Origin: Flavobacteriales bacterium UBA6057
GTDB taxonomy: Bacteria; Bacteroidota; Bacteroidia; Flavobacteriales_G; Salibacteraceae
Reading direction: 5' to 3'
Length of the DNA: 64,000 nt
Assembly: GCA_002428995.1 (NCBI GenBank)
Contig: DIYJ01000018.1
Span: forward strand, 124,001-188,000
The notes below the pieces were generated by a model. It had not been told where the DNA came from. It made no database searches and saw only the letters and a program-made list of their open reading frames with translations. Every line of letters starts with the position of its first letter. Position 1 is the first letter of the stretch. Below are positions 15,613 through 23,613 of this stretch, one piece after another. The translations under genes and the position numbers were made by a program.

Positions 15613-15620
15613 GCCTGCAA

Positions 15621-16817
15621 CTATTTCAACCATTTCTTCAAAAGCAGAAACAATGCAGCGGCAATCATGAGCGCTAAGGTCATGATATACCAAGTGGTTT
15701 CATAGCCAAAAAAGTCTACCAACTGCATGCCTGTGTTGTGACCAACAATGTGCGCCAGGCTAAAGGCCACTGTGAACAGGGCCATGTAAGATCCGGCCTT
15801 TCCACGCTCCGCACGATCCATCGCAAATCGGTTGAGGAAGGGGAAGTTGAGCATTTCTCCAACGGTCATCAGAAACATGCCCATCAGCAGTACTCCGGCA
15901 GCTTCCCACAGATTGAGGATGAGGAAACTTGCAGCAATGAGCAAGGTGCTCACGATCAATATTCTGATCATCGAAAAGTCCCGTTCTACCCATTTGATGA
16001 GGGGCATTTCAAAGAGAAAGATGATGAGACCGTTGGCGCCCATCAGCAGGCCGATCATATCCTCGCTCAATGCATGAACATCGCGGTAATAGAGCGGCAT
16101 GGTGCTGAAGTATTGAAGGAAGCTGACCGCAATCATGAACACAATGAACAGGAACAGGAGGTAGGGAGCATCCCGATAGGGCGACTGATTGGAAGGCTTT
16201 TTCTCTTCCTGTTCAAGTTTCACCGATTCCTTTCTGCTCAGCACCATCAAGAAGATGAGTCCCGCAAGAATGCAGGTCACACCATCGATCCAAAAGAGCG
16301 CTCCGTATCCGATGGTGGTGATGATCAATCCTCCGATGGCAGGCCCGGCACTGAAGCCAAGGTTGATGGCAAGGCGCGTGAGAGTGACGGCTCGCGTGCG
16401 GTTCTCCGGCTTGCTGTACATCTTCATGGCCACGTACATAGCGGGCCTGAACGTATCTCCGATGGCAGTGGCCAAGAATATTGCCAGGCAGAAACCCTCA
16501 AAGCTTCGTACATATTGAAGCGCGATGAACATGGTACCCACGGAAAGCAGACTCCAAAACATGGTGTTATAGAACCCAAAGCGATCGCTGAGTTTGCCAC
16601 CGGCCCAGGAACCGATGACCGATCCTAACCCAAAGGCTGACATCACCCAGCCAACCTTTTCCAAACTAAGCCCCATGTCAGCGGTGAGATAGAGCGATAG
16701 AAATGGAATGACCATGGTGCCGGCACGATTCACGAATGTGACGAGCGCAAGCCACCAGATCTCCGGTTGGAAGCCGCGGAAAGAATCGATGTAGAATCGG
16801 AACAGTTGTCTAAGCAT
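15621..16817 (-). CDS. MFS transporter, drug-exporter-like, under leader attenuation
   Basis: 398 residues with twelve predicted membrane helices. The loop 2-3 motif GGKLSDRFGFYNTM matches MFS motif A (G-x-L-a-D-r-x-G-r-k). 'GDTFRPAMYVAMKMYSKPENRTRAV' and 'NLGFSAGPAIGGLI' resemble motif C of H+-coupled drug antiporters (MdtH/MdtG-like group). The substrate cannot be read from sequence. Its ATG lies only 13 bases after a strong terminator and 71 bases after a 28-codon leader ORF, so expression should depend on read-through. Confidence 0.85.
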   Translation of the reverse strand: MLRQLFRFYIDSFRGFQPEIWWLALVTFVNRAGTMVIPFLSLYLTADMGLSLEKVGWVMSAFGLGSVIGSWAGGKLSDRFGFYNTMFWSLLSVGTMFIALQYVRSFEGFCLAIFLATAIGDTFRPAMYVAMKMYSKPENRTRAVTLTRLAINLGFSAGPAIGGLIITTIGYGALFWIDGVTCILAGLIFLMVLSRKESVKLEQEEKKPSNQSPYRDAPYLLFLFIVFMIAVSFLQYFSTMPLYYRDVHALSEDMIGLLMGANGLIIFLFEMPLIKWVERDFSMIRILIVSTLLIAASFLILNLWEAAGVLLMGMFLMTVGEMLNFPFLNRFAMDRAERGKAGSYMALFTVAFSLAHIVGHNTGMQLVDFFGYETTWYIMTLALMIAAALFLLLKKWLK

Positions 16818-16830
16818 GATTCAAGGCATA

Positions 16831-16863
16831 AAAAAAGCCCGGGCGATTGACCCAGGCTTTCTG
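16831..16863 (-). terminator. Conditional Rho-independent terminator of the MFS leader
   Basis: On the minus strand AAAGCCTGGG and CCCGGGCTTT form a 10 bp stem (one G-T pair) with a 7-base loop and end in seven T residues, directly ahead of the MFS ATG. No ordinary gene lies upstream that it could terminate. Confidence 0.85.
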
Positions 16864-16888
16864 TAATTGGTATGATGTTTTAGTTCAT

Positions 16889-16975
16889 TCAAATTCTTGC
16901 AACAGAAAGCCCGGGAGGTAGATAAATATCCACCCAGTTGATTGTTTTGACCACTATCAGGCTTTTTGCTTGCAT
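16889..16975 (-). CDS. 28-residue leader peptide of the MFS attenuator
   Basis: ATG 16975 to TGA 16889-16891 encodes a 28-residue peptide. It begins MQAKSLIVVKT and continues INWVDIYLPPGLSVARI, with Pro-Pro-Gly near the end. The codons for the Ala-Lys-Ser-Leu part contain segment 0 and those for Pro-Gly-Leu-Ser contain segment 1 of the alternative hairpins. A TAGCTTTG promoter box ends 5 bases before the ATG, so the mRNA is probably leaderless or nearly so. The function is inferred to be regulatory: the act of translation, not the peptide, sets termination, though a nascent-chain arrest is also possible. Confidence 0.65.
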   Translation of the reverse strand: MQAKSLIVVKTINWVDIYLPPGLSVARI

Positions 16976-16980
16976 GAATG

Positions 16981-16988
16981 CAAAGCTA
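16981..16988 (-). promoter_or_regulatory. -7 promoter box (TAGCTTTG) of the MFS leader
   Basis: An exact TAnnTTTG box on the minus strand, 5 bases upstream of the leader-peptide ATG. No clear -33 TTG is seen at the usual distance. Confidence 0.5.
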
Positions 16989-17282
16989 TTCTAATTGATT
17001 GATCCGCATGTTTGATGATGATCAAAAAAGAATTTCCTCACAGGTTTTTCTCGAACTACGTTTGTTCTTATCACGTTGAGTACTGACGTTATTTGAATGG
17101 TAGTCTTTTTACTTATAACGTTTGCTTAACCTGATTGGGCTGAACAAAATCTGTTTTAGCCGTCCCGTTTATGCTTTCCGGTTTATTCTATTAACTTATC
17201 GTTAATGTAACCGGTGGCAATAAAAGTGGTTTGAGGTACTTGTTTTGGGCCACACATTTCAAACACCTCAAATCATTTATTT
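16989..17282. other. Divergent intergenic region between the MFS leader and a T9SS protein
   Basis: About 290 bases, AT-rich, with no open reading frame of note. It must hold the upstream part of the MFS-leader promoter and the promoter of the gene at 17283. Candidates for the latter are imperfect (for example TATAACGTTTG near 17118). Nothing else was recognised. Confidence 0.4.
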
Positions 17283-20063
17283 ATGAAGCTACCTACTCTT
17301 TGGCACTCAGTGCTTGCTGTTTGCCTATTCCTTTGTTCCACATTCGTGTATGCGCAGCCGGATCTCCGAGTGTCCTGGGATAACTATCCCTCACAGGCGA
17401 ATCCTGGACAGACTGTTTTTATGGATATCATTGTTAAGAATGATGGATCCAGCAGTGCTTCCCCTTCCATTGCACATTATCGGCTCCATGATTGGAATAA
17501 CAATTTCGTTACCACGCTGGCAACAGATAACGTGGGTTCGTTGAGCCCTGGTGGTGATTCCGATGAAGGCGCAAGTGCGACTCTTCCCACCAATCTTACA
17601 ACTTGTCGCCAGTATTACCTGGTGGCGCGAGCGGACGCTACGAATACAAATGCCGAATCCAATGAGAACAACAACGACAACTCAAAACCGCTTTGGATTG
17701 GCACACCACCTTCGGTAGATCTGCATCCGAGTTGGAACACCTCTCCGGCTACGGCTTCTGCGGGCGCCACCATCAACATCATTGTAGATGTACACAACAC
17801 CGGTTCGAGTGGATCAGGTGGAAGTTGCACCATGCGCTACTACTGGTCTACAAACCAAACATTCGAATCGGGTACTGACATCCTTCTTGGGTCAGATGGA
17901 GTGGGAGCCATCCCGGCCTTCGACTCGGAGGATGAGAATGCGAGCTTAACACTTCCTTCCAACGTTTCGTTTGGCACCTACTATCTCCTGGCCATCGTGG
18001 ATACACAAAATGAGATCTGTGAGACCGATGAAACGGATAACCTGGCAGCTACACCCATTGAAATTGGGGCGCCACCAGCAATTTGCGAACTCAGAAAGGA
18101 CAAGCAGTCCTGGGATTGGAGAGGTGACGAACTGTATGAGACCTTCATCAATGTGAATGGGGTGTCTACTCCGCAGCTCATCCCTTCTCCCTGGTTCAGC
18201 AACAACTTCATCAATGATCAAATCCATGATTTCGTAGTCCAGAATCCCAAGGATTATGAGCCGGATGAAGGCTGGGTTTTGATTCAGCGTGACTTCGGAA
18301 CCGCAACTTTAGGAACCACACACCCTTATTTCATTCTTTACAATAAGTATTCTGGTATCCTCCGCCTATTCATTGCGCTGGCAGGAGATTATGAAGAGGG
18401 CAACTATTCAGATGCCCTCGTCACCCTTGAATTTCAGAACACAAATAGAAGAACCGCCATTCTTGAGCACTACACCAAGGATTTTGCCCGGAGCGCACTG
18501 GATCGATTTGACAACACGATTACGCGACTCGAAGTATCGAATGAATTCTCGAACGATCAGCCGTTCTGGTGGCAACACGCGGACTTCGTAATGAACTACG
18601 ACCCTTGTACCTGTGAGTCAGAAGCCTTCCTGAAGTTCAATGTGCGATTGGTGAACGATGCTACATTGAATTTCTCGCTGAATGGCACTGCGGTTCCTCA
18701 GATCGATCAGACAGGTCGTCAGAATTCGGACGGTGTACAAACGATTCAGAACGCGCTGAACTTTGTAGACGGATCGGTTTCGAATTACAAGAAGCTGAAC
18801 ACGGCTGTGAGTACCTTCAATAGCATCATTGGAGCTACTGCACCCGCAGCAGTGGCATCGAGTGCTGCCACTGGTGGCCTTGCTCTCGGGCCTGTACTTG
18901 CATTGGGAGCTTTTTGGGTGACAGCCTCGAAATTCGGTCAATCCAGTTCGAATAAGCCCGCGACCTATGACATCAATCTGGAAGGCTCAGGAAACCTGTT
19001 GAGTACTACTTCTGGCACTGAGCGCAGCTTCAGTATTCCGGGAAGTGACAATACAAACCTCGATCCGCCTGCGCTTCTGGATTACAACAACACGCTTGGT
19101 GTGTTTAGCTTGAACGAAACACCCACGGTGGTTTGGGGCATTGAACCGATGAATGGCTACTGCCCTTACAACGACCATTGGGAGCACCGTGTAAAGCTGG
19201 TGGAAGACCTTTCTTACTCGATCAATCCTGCTGCAGGTTTCGATCTTTCAAAATCTGAGATTAAGGCAGCATTCATCATCAAATCCAATGATAACGCAAA
19301 CGCCTATCAGGGAGGAACGATGGAAGATGCAGGCCTGTTCGATATCGGTCCCACCGGTGATGGTTACACCAATTACTACTCCACCAAATTCTATCCGATC
19401 GGATGTTTGAATGAAGGCTACATTTTAGAGCGCAACTTCTTCAAGTCGGCTGGCCGCGTGTGGATTAAGATCAATGCACGTTTGGAAACGCCAGACGGAA
19501 ACTTTGGAATTTACACGGCTACTTACGAAGTTGATCTTCAAATCAGATCGAACGCCAGTTATCCATGTGTTTGGGCAGATGATGATCTCCAGTTTGATTT
19601 TGACAGCAGTTGGTGGGGATCACCGAATGGCTTTGATTGCGAAGAGTTCCTTGCGCCAGACAATGCTCGCCAGGTGTGCTTTAGTCGCCAGTACAGCGAT
19701 TTGGCCTTTGGCCGAATCAACTCTGAGGAACTAGCTCCTCGCTATGGTAAGTATGGAAAGACGGATGGAATGAATCAGACGGTATTGGTGAAAGAAGAAA
19801 CCGCCCAAATCACAGCCTATCCAAACCCAGCGAATACAGAGCTGAATGTATCCGTCACACTGGGATCAGCTACTGATTTGGAGCTTAGCATCGTTGCTTT
19901 GAATGGTTCTAGCATCGAGAAAACCATTGTGAGTCAGCCCTTCATGAGCGAGGGACAGCATGACTTCAATGTTTCTGTTCACGACTTGCCTGCGGGTATG
20001 TACGTGATCAGGGCTGCTTCGTCCAATTGGGTAGAGCACACCCGATTTGTAGTAGCGCACTAG
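17283..20063 (+). CDS. T9SS type A secreted protein with two CARDB domains
   Basis: 926 residues. It has a signal peptide (residues 1-25, FVYAQ) and two CARDB-like domains at about 26-140 and 145-260, each with the 'PDLR/VDL...G..V.....V.N.GS' start and a 'E..E..NN' end. A long middle region of unknown fold follows, including a hydrophobic Ala-rich stretch (about 515-540). The C-terminal ~80 residues carry the type A sorting signal (AYPNPANTELNVSV ... DLPAGMYVIRA). Probably exported by T9SS and surface-bound or released. The middle region gives no enzymatic clue. Confidence 0.8.
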   Translation: MKLPTLWHSVLAVCLFLCSTFVYAQPDLRVSWDNYPSQANPGQTVFMDIIVKNDGSSSASPSIAHYRLHDWNNNFVTTLATDNVGSLSPGGDSDEGASATLPTNLTTCRQYYLVARADATNTNAESNENNNDNSKPLWIGTPPSVDLHPSWNTSPATASAGATINIIVDVHNTGSSGSGGSCTMRYYWSTNQTFESGTDILLGSDGVGAIPAFDSEDENASLTLPSNVSFGTYYLLAIVDTQNEICETDETDNLAATPIEIGAPPAICELRKDKQSWDWRGDELYETFINVNGVSTPQLIPSPWFSNNFINDQIHDFVVQNPKDYEPDEGWVLIQRDFGTATLGTTHPYFILYNKYSGILRLFIALAGDYEEGNYSDALVTLEFQNTNRRTAILEHYTKDFARSALDRFDNTITRLEVSNEFSNDQPFWWQHADFVMNYDPCTCESEAFLKFNVRLVNDATLNFSLNGTAVPQIDQTGRQNSDGVQTIQNALNFVDGSVSNYKKLNTAVSTFNSIIGATAPAAVASSAATGGLALGPVLALGAFWVTASKFGQSSSNKPATYDINLEGSGNLLSTTSGTERSFSIPGSDNTNLDPPALLDYNNTLGVFSLNETPTVVWGIEPMNGYCPYNDHWEHRVKLVEDLSYSINPAAGFDLSKSEIKAAFIIKSNDNANAYQGGTMEDAGLFDIGPTGDGYTNYYSTKFYPIGCLNEGYILERNFFKSAGRVWIKINARLETPDGNFGIYTATYEVDLQIRSNASYPCVWADDDLQFDFDSSWWGSPNGFDCEEFLAPDNARQVCFSRQYSDLAFGRINSEELAPRYGKYGKTDGMNQTVLVKEETAQITAYPNPANTELNVSVTLGSATDLELSIVALNGSSIEKTIVSQPFMSEGQHDFNVSVHDLPAGMYVIRAASSNWVEHTRFVVAH

Positions 20064-20088
20064 TCGGACTTGAACCTTGGCAAATAAA

Positions 20089-20122
20089 AAAGGCCCGCGA
20101 ACTTGAGTTTGCGGGCCTTTCT
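20089..20122. terminator. Bidirectional terminator
   Basis: AAAGGCCCGCGAAC and GTTTGCGGGCCTTT form a 14 bp stem (one G-T pair) around TTGA, with A-rich and T-rich flanks. It serves the convergent genes ending at 20063 (plus) and 20139 (minus). Confidence 0.9.
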
Positions 20123-20138
20123 ATTGTGTGTTGATCTA

Positions 20139-21101
20139 TCACTTGCGGGCAACGGCTGCTTTGGCCGCCTTCACCACATCGTCCACGCCTAAGCCATATT
20201 TGACCATCAGCTCCTCTGGCTTTCCACTTTCGCCAAAGCGATCGTTGACGGCTACATACTGAAGCGGGGCAGGCTGGTTCATCGAGAGAACCTGAGCTAC
20301 TGCATCGCCCAAGCCGCCATGTCGGTTGTGCTCTTCTGCTGCGACTGCACAGCCGGTTTTAGCCACTGATTGAATAATGGCTTCCTCATCAATGGGCTTG
20401 ATGGTGTGTATGTTGATCAGATCCACAGAAATGCCTTCCTTTTCCAGAACCTCTGTTGCCTTGATGGCATTCCACACCAAGTGACCAGTTGCGAAAATGG
20501 AGACATCGGCACCTTCACTGATCTTCCAGGCTTTTCCAATTTCAAACGTTTGATCAGAGCTGGTGAACACAGGCCATTTCGGGCGACCGAAGCGGAGGTA
20601 AACCGGCCCTTCATGCTTGTGGATCGCTTTGGTGGCCGCGAAGGTTTGATTGTAGTCGCAAGGATTGATCACCGTCATATTCGGCAACATGCGCATCAAC
20701 CCCACATCTTCCAGGATCTGGTGTGTGGCTCCATCTTCTCCCAGAGTCAGTCCCGCGTGCGAAGCACAGATCTTGACGTTTTTCTGAGAGTAGGCGATCG
20801 ATTGACGAATCTGATCATAAACCCGACCCGTGCTGAAGTTGGCAAAGGTTCCGGTGAAAGGAATCTTGCCACCAATGGTCAAGCCGGCTGCCATGCCTAT
20901 CATGTTTGCCTCTGCAACACCTGTTTGGAAAAAGCGATCTGGAAAAGCATCCGCAAAGGCGTTCATTTTAAGAGAGCCTGTGAGGTCAGCACACAAGGCC
21001 ACCACGTTGGGATCTTCCTTTCCAAGTTCAGCCAGTGCTGCACCAAAGCCGGAGCGTGTGTCTTTCTTCTCCGTGGGATTTAGATAGTCTTTGTAGCTCA
21101 T
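20139..21101 (-). CDS. Transketolase, C-terminal subunit
   Basis: 320 residues carrying the pyrimidine-binding and C-terminal domains of transketolase: GVAEANMIGMAAGL with the catalytic Glu, 'ASHAGLTLGEDGATHQ', and the C-terminal 'AAEEHNRHGGLGDAV'. It needs the N-terminal half (22530-23375) to make an active ThDP enzyme of the pentose phosphate pathway. Bacteroidota often split transketolase into two adjacent genes. Here a VWA-protein gene separates them, 9 bases from this start. Confidence 0.9.
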   Translation of the reverse strand: MSYKDYLNPTEKKDTRSGFGAALAELGKEDPNVVALCADLTGSLKMNAFADAFPDRFFQTGVAEANMIGMAAGLTIGGKIPFTGTFANFSTGRVYDQIRQSIAYSQKNVKICASHAGLTLGEDGATHQILEDVGLMRMLPNMTVINPCDYNQTFAATKAIHKHEGPVYLRFGRPKWPVFTSSDQTFEIGKAWKISEGADVSIFATGHLVWNAIKATEVLEKEGISVDLINIHTIKPIDEEAIIQSVAKTGCAVAAEEHNRHGGLGDAVAQVLSMNQPAPLQYVAVNDRFGESGKPEELMVKYGLGVDDVVKAAKAAVARK

Positions 21102-21110
21102 GATGTCTTG

Positions 21111-22502
21111 TTAGTTCAGCTTCACAGCGATGGAGGCGCCTGAAACCACCCGAAAGTTTTGTTTGACGGTAAATACACTTTGCCTGGCAGCTTTGGGGCG
21201 AAATACGGCAACGTATTCACCAGGCTGCAATATGAGGCTTTGTCGTTCCTTTTTCTCATCCAGTCGCGCTACGAGTTCCAGTTCGTTTTTGCGAATGAAA
21301 TATACACTGCCGTAACCATGACCCTGCTTACTAAATGTAGCTACTCCGGGTTGAGGAATTTCGATGGTGGTGGTGTGGCTTTGCTTGATCTCAACATCAT
21401 CGATGTAGGTACGGGGAAGTGTCAGGATTTCCAGGTCGTAGTTGCCGATGATGTACTTCGTTTTTTCTTTGAAAGCCTGAACGTGCAGTGTTTTTGGTTG
21501 GTCCTTTTCGCGGACGATGGTGAGCAACTCGTCTGCTTCGGGGCCTGCGCCCTGCATTTTGAATTCCAGTTCTCCCTGCGGACAGGAAATTCCAATGATG
21601 GTGTGTTTGCCGGGCGTGATGACTGCCGAGTCAGCCGATCGTGGTGGAATAGTGTGTGCTACTACCCGATAAGTGTTGACGGGATCAATGTTCAGCGTAT
21701 CGGGATAACCCCGGCTGTTCATTGTGTGAACGAAGTTGTAGAGCAATTCACCTGAAAAATGATCGTAGAAACTCATGTTGGTGTTTGTCTCTGTGGGCGC
21801 ATCGTTCACGTCTAAGAGATTCACCTGAGCAGTGGTGGTGTTGAGTGCCTGGGAGATTACCGCATTCAGTGCCGTGCCAAAGCTTTTTTCATTGCTCGCA
21901 TTGTAAACCGTGCCCACGCATTCAAAGCTCTCCCGGAATTCAACATCAAGGCCGATACCGATTACAAAGGGTTTGAGGATGATGCCCTTTCGCTGTAACG
22001 CAAGCGACACCGCACAAGGGTCGCCATTGCATTCCTCGATGCCATCGGTAATAAGGATGATCACATTGCGGCACTCGCTGCGCGGACATCTGGGGAAATC
22101 GTTGGCCGCTTTTTCCAAAGTAGCTGCAATCGGTGTGGTGCCCTTTGGACGCAATTTGTTCAGCTCCCGCTTGATGGTTTCTCCTCGTCTGGGACCGAAC
22201 GGAACGATCAACTTAGTATCGTCACAGTCCTGTCCGGTGGTGTAATCCTTTTCATGACCATAAACGCGCATGGCGAGCTGGACATTTGGAGCATCGTTCA
22301 GCGAGTCCATGGCCTGACTCAGCAGCGTTCTGGCAACGGTGATTTTCTGCTGTTTCTCCCAAACACCATTCATGCTGTTGGAAGCATCGAAAATGAAAAG
22401 GATGCGCGTGAGTTTGTCCTCCTTCGCTGGTTTTTGGGCCAGCAGGGGAAGGGCCATGCAAATGGAAAAAGTGATGCTCAGGAAATAGTTCACGCTATGC
22501 AT
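21111..22502 (-). CDS. Secreted VWA domain protein
   Basis: 463 residues with a signal peptide (residues 1-22, LLAQ) and a von Willebrand factor A domain (about 33-215). The MIDAS residues are visible: DASNS (39-43), a Thr in GTTPIAATLEKA, and the ITDG Asp. The C-terminal half is beta-rich with repeated 'DxxGxYD/ P..T..' strands, probably Ig-like. Likely a periplasmic or surface protein. It lies between the two transketolase halves on the same strand; I see no functional reason for this. Confidence 0.8.
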   Translation of the reverse strand: MHSVNYFLSITFSICMALPLLAQKPAKEDKLTRILFIFDASNSMNGVWEKQQKITVARTLLSQAMDSLNDAPNVQLAMRVYGHEKDYTTGQDCDDTKLIVPFGPRRGETIKRELNKLRPKGTTPIAATLEKAANDFPRCPRSECRNVIILITDGIEECNGDPCAVSLALQRKGIILKPFVIGIGLDVEFRESFECVGTVYNASNEKSFGTALNAVISQALNTTTAQVNLLDVNDAPTETNTNMSFYDHFSGELLYNFVHTMNSRGYPDTLNIDPVNTYRVVAHTIPPRSADSAVITPGKHTIIGISCPQGELEFKMQGAGPEADELLTIVREKDQPKTLHVQAFKEKTKYIIGNYDLEILTLPRTYIDDVEIKQSHTTTIEIPQPGVATFSKQGHGYGSVYFIRKNELELVARLDEKKERQSLILQPGEYVAVFRPKAARQSVFTVKQNFRVVSGASIAVKLN

Positions 22503-22529
22503 AAAAGTGCAAACGCTAAAAACGCTGCT

Positions 22530-23375
22530 TTAGTAGTCGCCCAATGTTTCTTCCAACTGCCCGAGTGCTGATTCCAACTGTTCATCGTTTGGAGCCACAC
22601 CATGCCATTTGTGGGTGCCCATCATGAAATCGACACCTTGTCCCATTTCTGTCTCCATGATGATCACGATTGGCTTCTCTCGACCGGTGAGGGATCTGGC
22701 ATGTTGCAAAGTCTTGATGACTTGATCCAGGTCGTTGCCTTCCATGGCCATGGTCATCCACCCAAAAGATTCCCACTTTGCCTTCAGGTCTCCCAGCGAC
22801 ATCACATCCGAAACATCACCATCAATTTGTCGGTTGTTGAAATCGATGGTGGCGATCAGGTTGTCTACCTTCAAATGAGCTGCACTCATGGCCGCTTCCC
22901 AAATCTGCCCTTCCTGAAGTTCTCCGTCACCATGCAAACTGAATACCGTTCGATCGTCTCCGTTCAGTTTTTTCGCCAGCGCTGTTCCAATCGCAACACT
23001 CAATCCCTGTCCCAATGAGCCTGAGGCCATTCTTACTCCGGGAAGCCCTTCAGCTGTGGTCGGATGACCTTGAAGCCTGGAGTCAATTTTTCGGAAGGTA
23101 TTCAGTTCATCCAGGGAGAAGAAGCCATGGCGCGCTAAGGTCGCGTACCAAACCGGGGAAATGTGTCCATTGGAAAGGAAGAAAACGTCTTCACCGTTTC
23201 CATCCATCGTGAAGTTGGAAGGATCGTACTCCAGGATTTTCGAATACAGCGCTACAAAAAACTCAGTGCATCCTAGCGAGCCACCGGGGTGTCCGCTAGA
23301 CACGGCATGCACCATTCTCAAAATATCACGTCTGATCTGACTACAGAGCTGCTTTAGGTCCAGAAGTTCGTCCAT
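22530..23375 (-). CDS. Transketolase, N-terminal (ThDP-binding) subunit
   Basis: 281 residues. GHPGGSLGCTEFFVALY, then the ThDP/Mg motif GDGELQEGQIWEAAM...DFNNRQIDG, and the ending GVDFMMGTHKWHG are the standard N-terminal half of transketolase. Partner of the gene at 20139. First gene of the minus-strand unit, with promoter in the 238 bp upstream region. Confidence 0.9.
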   Translation of the reverse strand: MDELLDLKQLCSQIRRDILRMVHAVSSGHPGGSLGCTEFFVALYSKILEYDPSNFTMDGNGEDVFFLSNGHISPVWYATLARHGFFSLDELNTFRKIDSRLQGHPTTAEGLPGVRMASGSLGQGLSVAIGTALAKKLNGDDRTVFSLHGDGELQEGQIWEAAMSAAHLKVDNLIATIDFNNRQIDGDVSDVMSLGDLKAKWESFGWMTMAMEGNDLDQVIKTLQHARSLTGREKPIVIIMETEMGQGVDFMMGTHKWHGVAPNDEQLESALGQLEETLGDY

Positions 23376-23613
23376 TCAAGTGGTTTCAGTGAGCTGCGAA
23401 AGTAGTAGCACCCTTTGGTCAGAGGGCTTCATGTGAAAAACTTTTGAGAAGTTTACCAGGGGCAAAATGCGGGCCGGGCGCCATGTGCAATTCTCCCTCA
23501 ACCTCTCTTTCAATTTGCAGGACCCACAAACACAATTGCAAAAAATGGCGTTGCTTTGTTAAATAATAAACTTCAAAAACAACTTGCTCGGAGAAGTTGG
23601 CATCTAATTACAC

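Larger units (their letters stand above)
16818..16988 (-). promoter_or_regulatory. Attenuator leader with alternative hairpins upstream of the MFS gene
   Basis: On the minus strand four segments can pair. Segment 0 is AAAAGCCTG (16966-16958), segment 1 is CCCGGGCTTTCTG (16915-16903), segment 2 is CAGAAAGCCTGGG (16863-16851) and segment 3 is CCCGGGCTTT (16843-16834). 0:1 and 2:3 (the terminator) are compatible. 1:2 is a longer antiterminator of about 14 bp that excludes both. Segments 0 and 1 lie inside the leader ORF, so ribosome position should choose the fold. A ribosome held at the start of the ORF would free segment 1 and permit read-through into the exporter. Confidence 0.75.

Noticed and set aside
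15738..16628. 296-codon open frame on the plus strand
   Set aside because: Antisense shadow of the MFS gene. The translation is rich in His, Glu and Gln, with no domain.
20370..21083. 237-codon open frame on the plus strand
   Set aside because: Antisense to the transketolase C-terminal half; no protein-like features.
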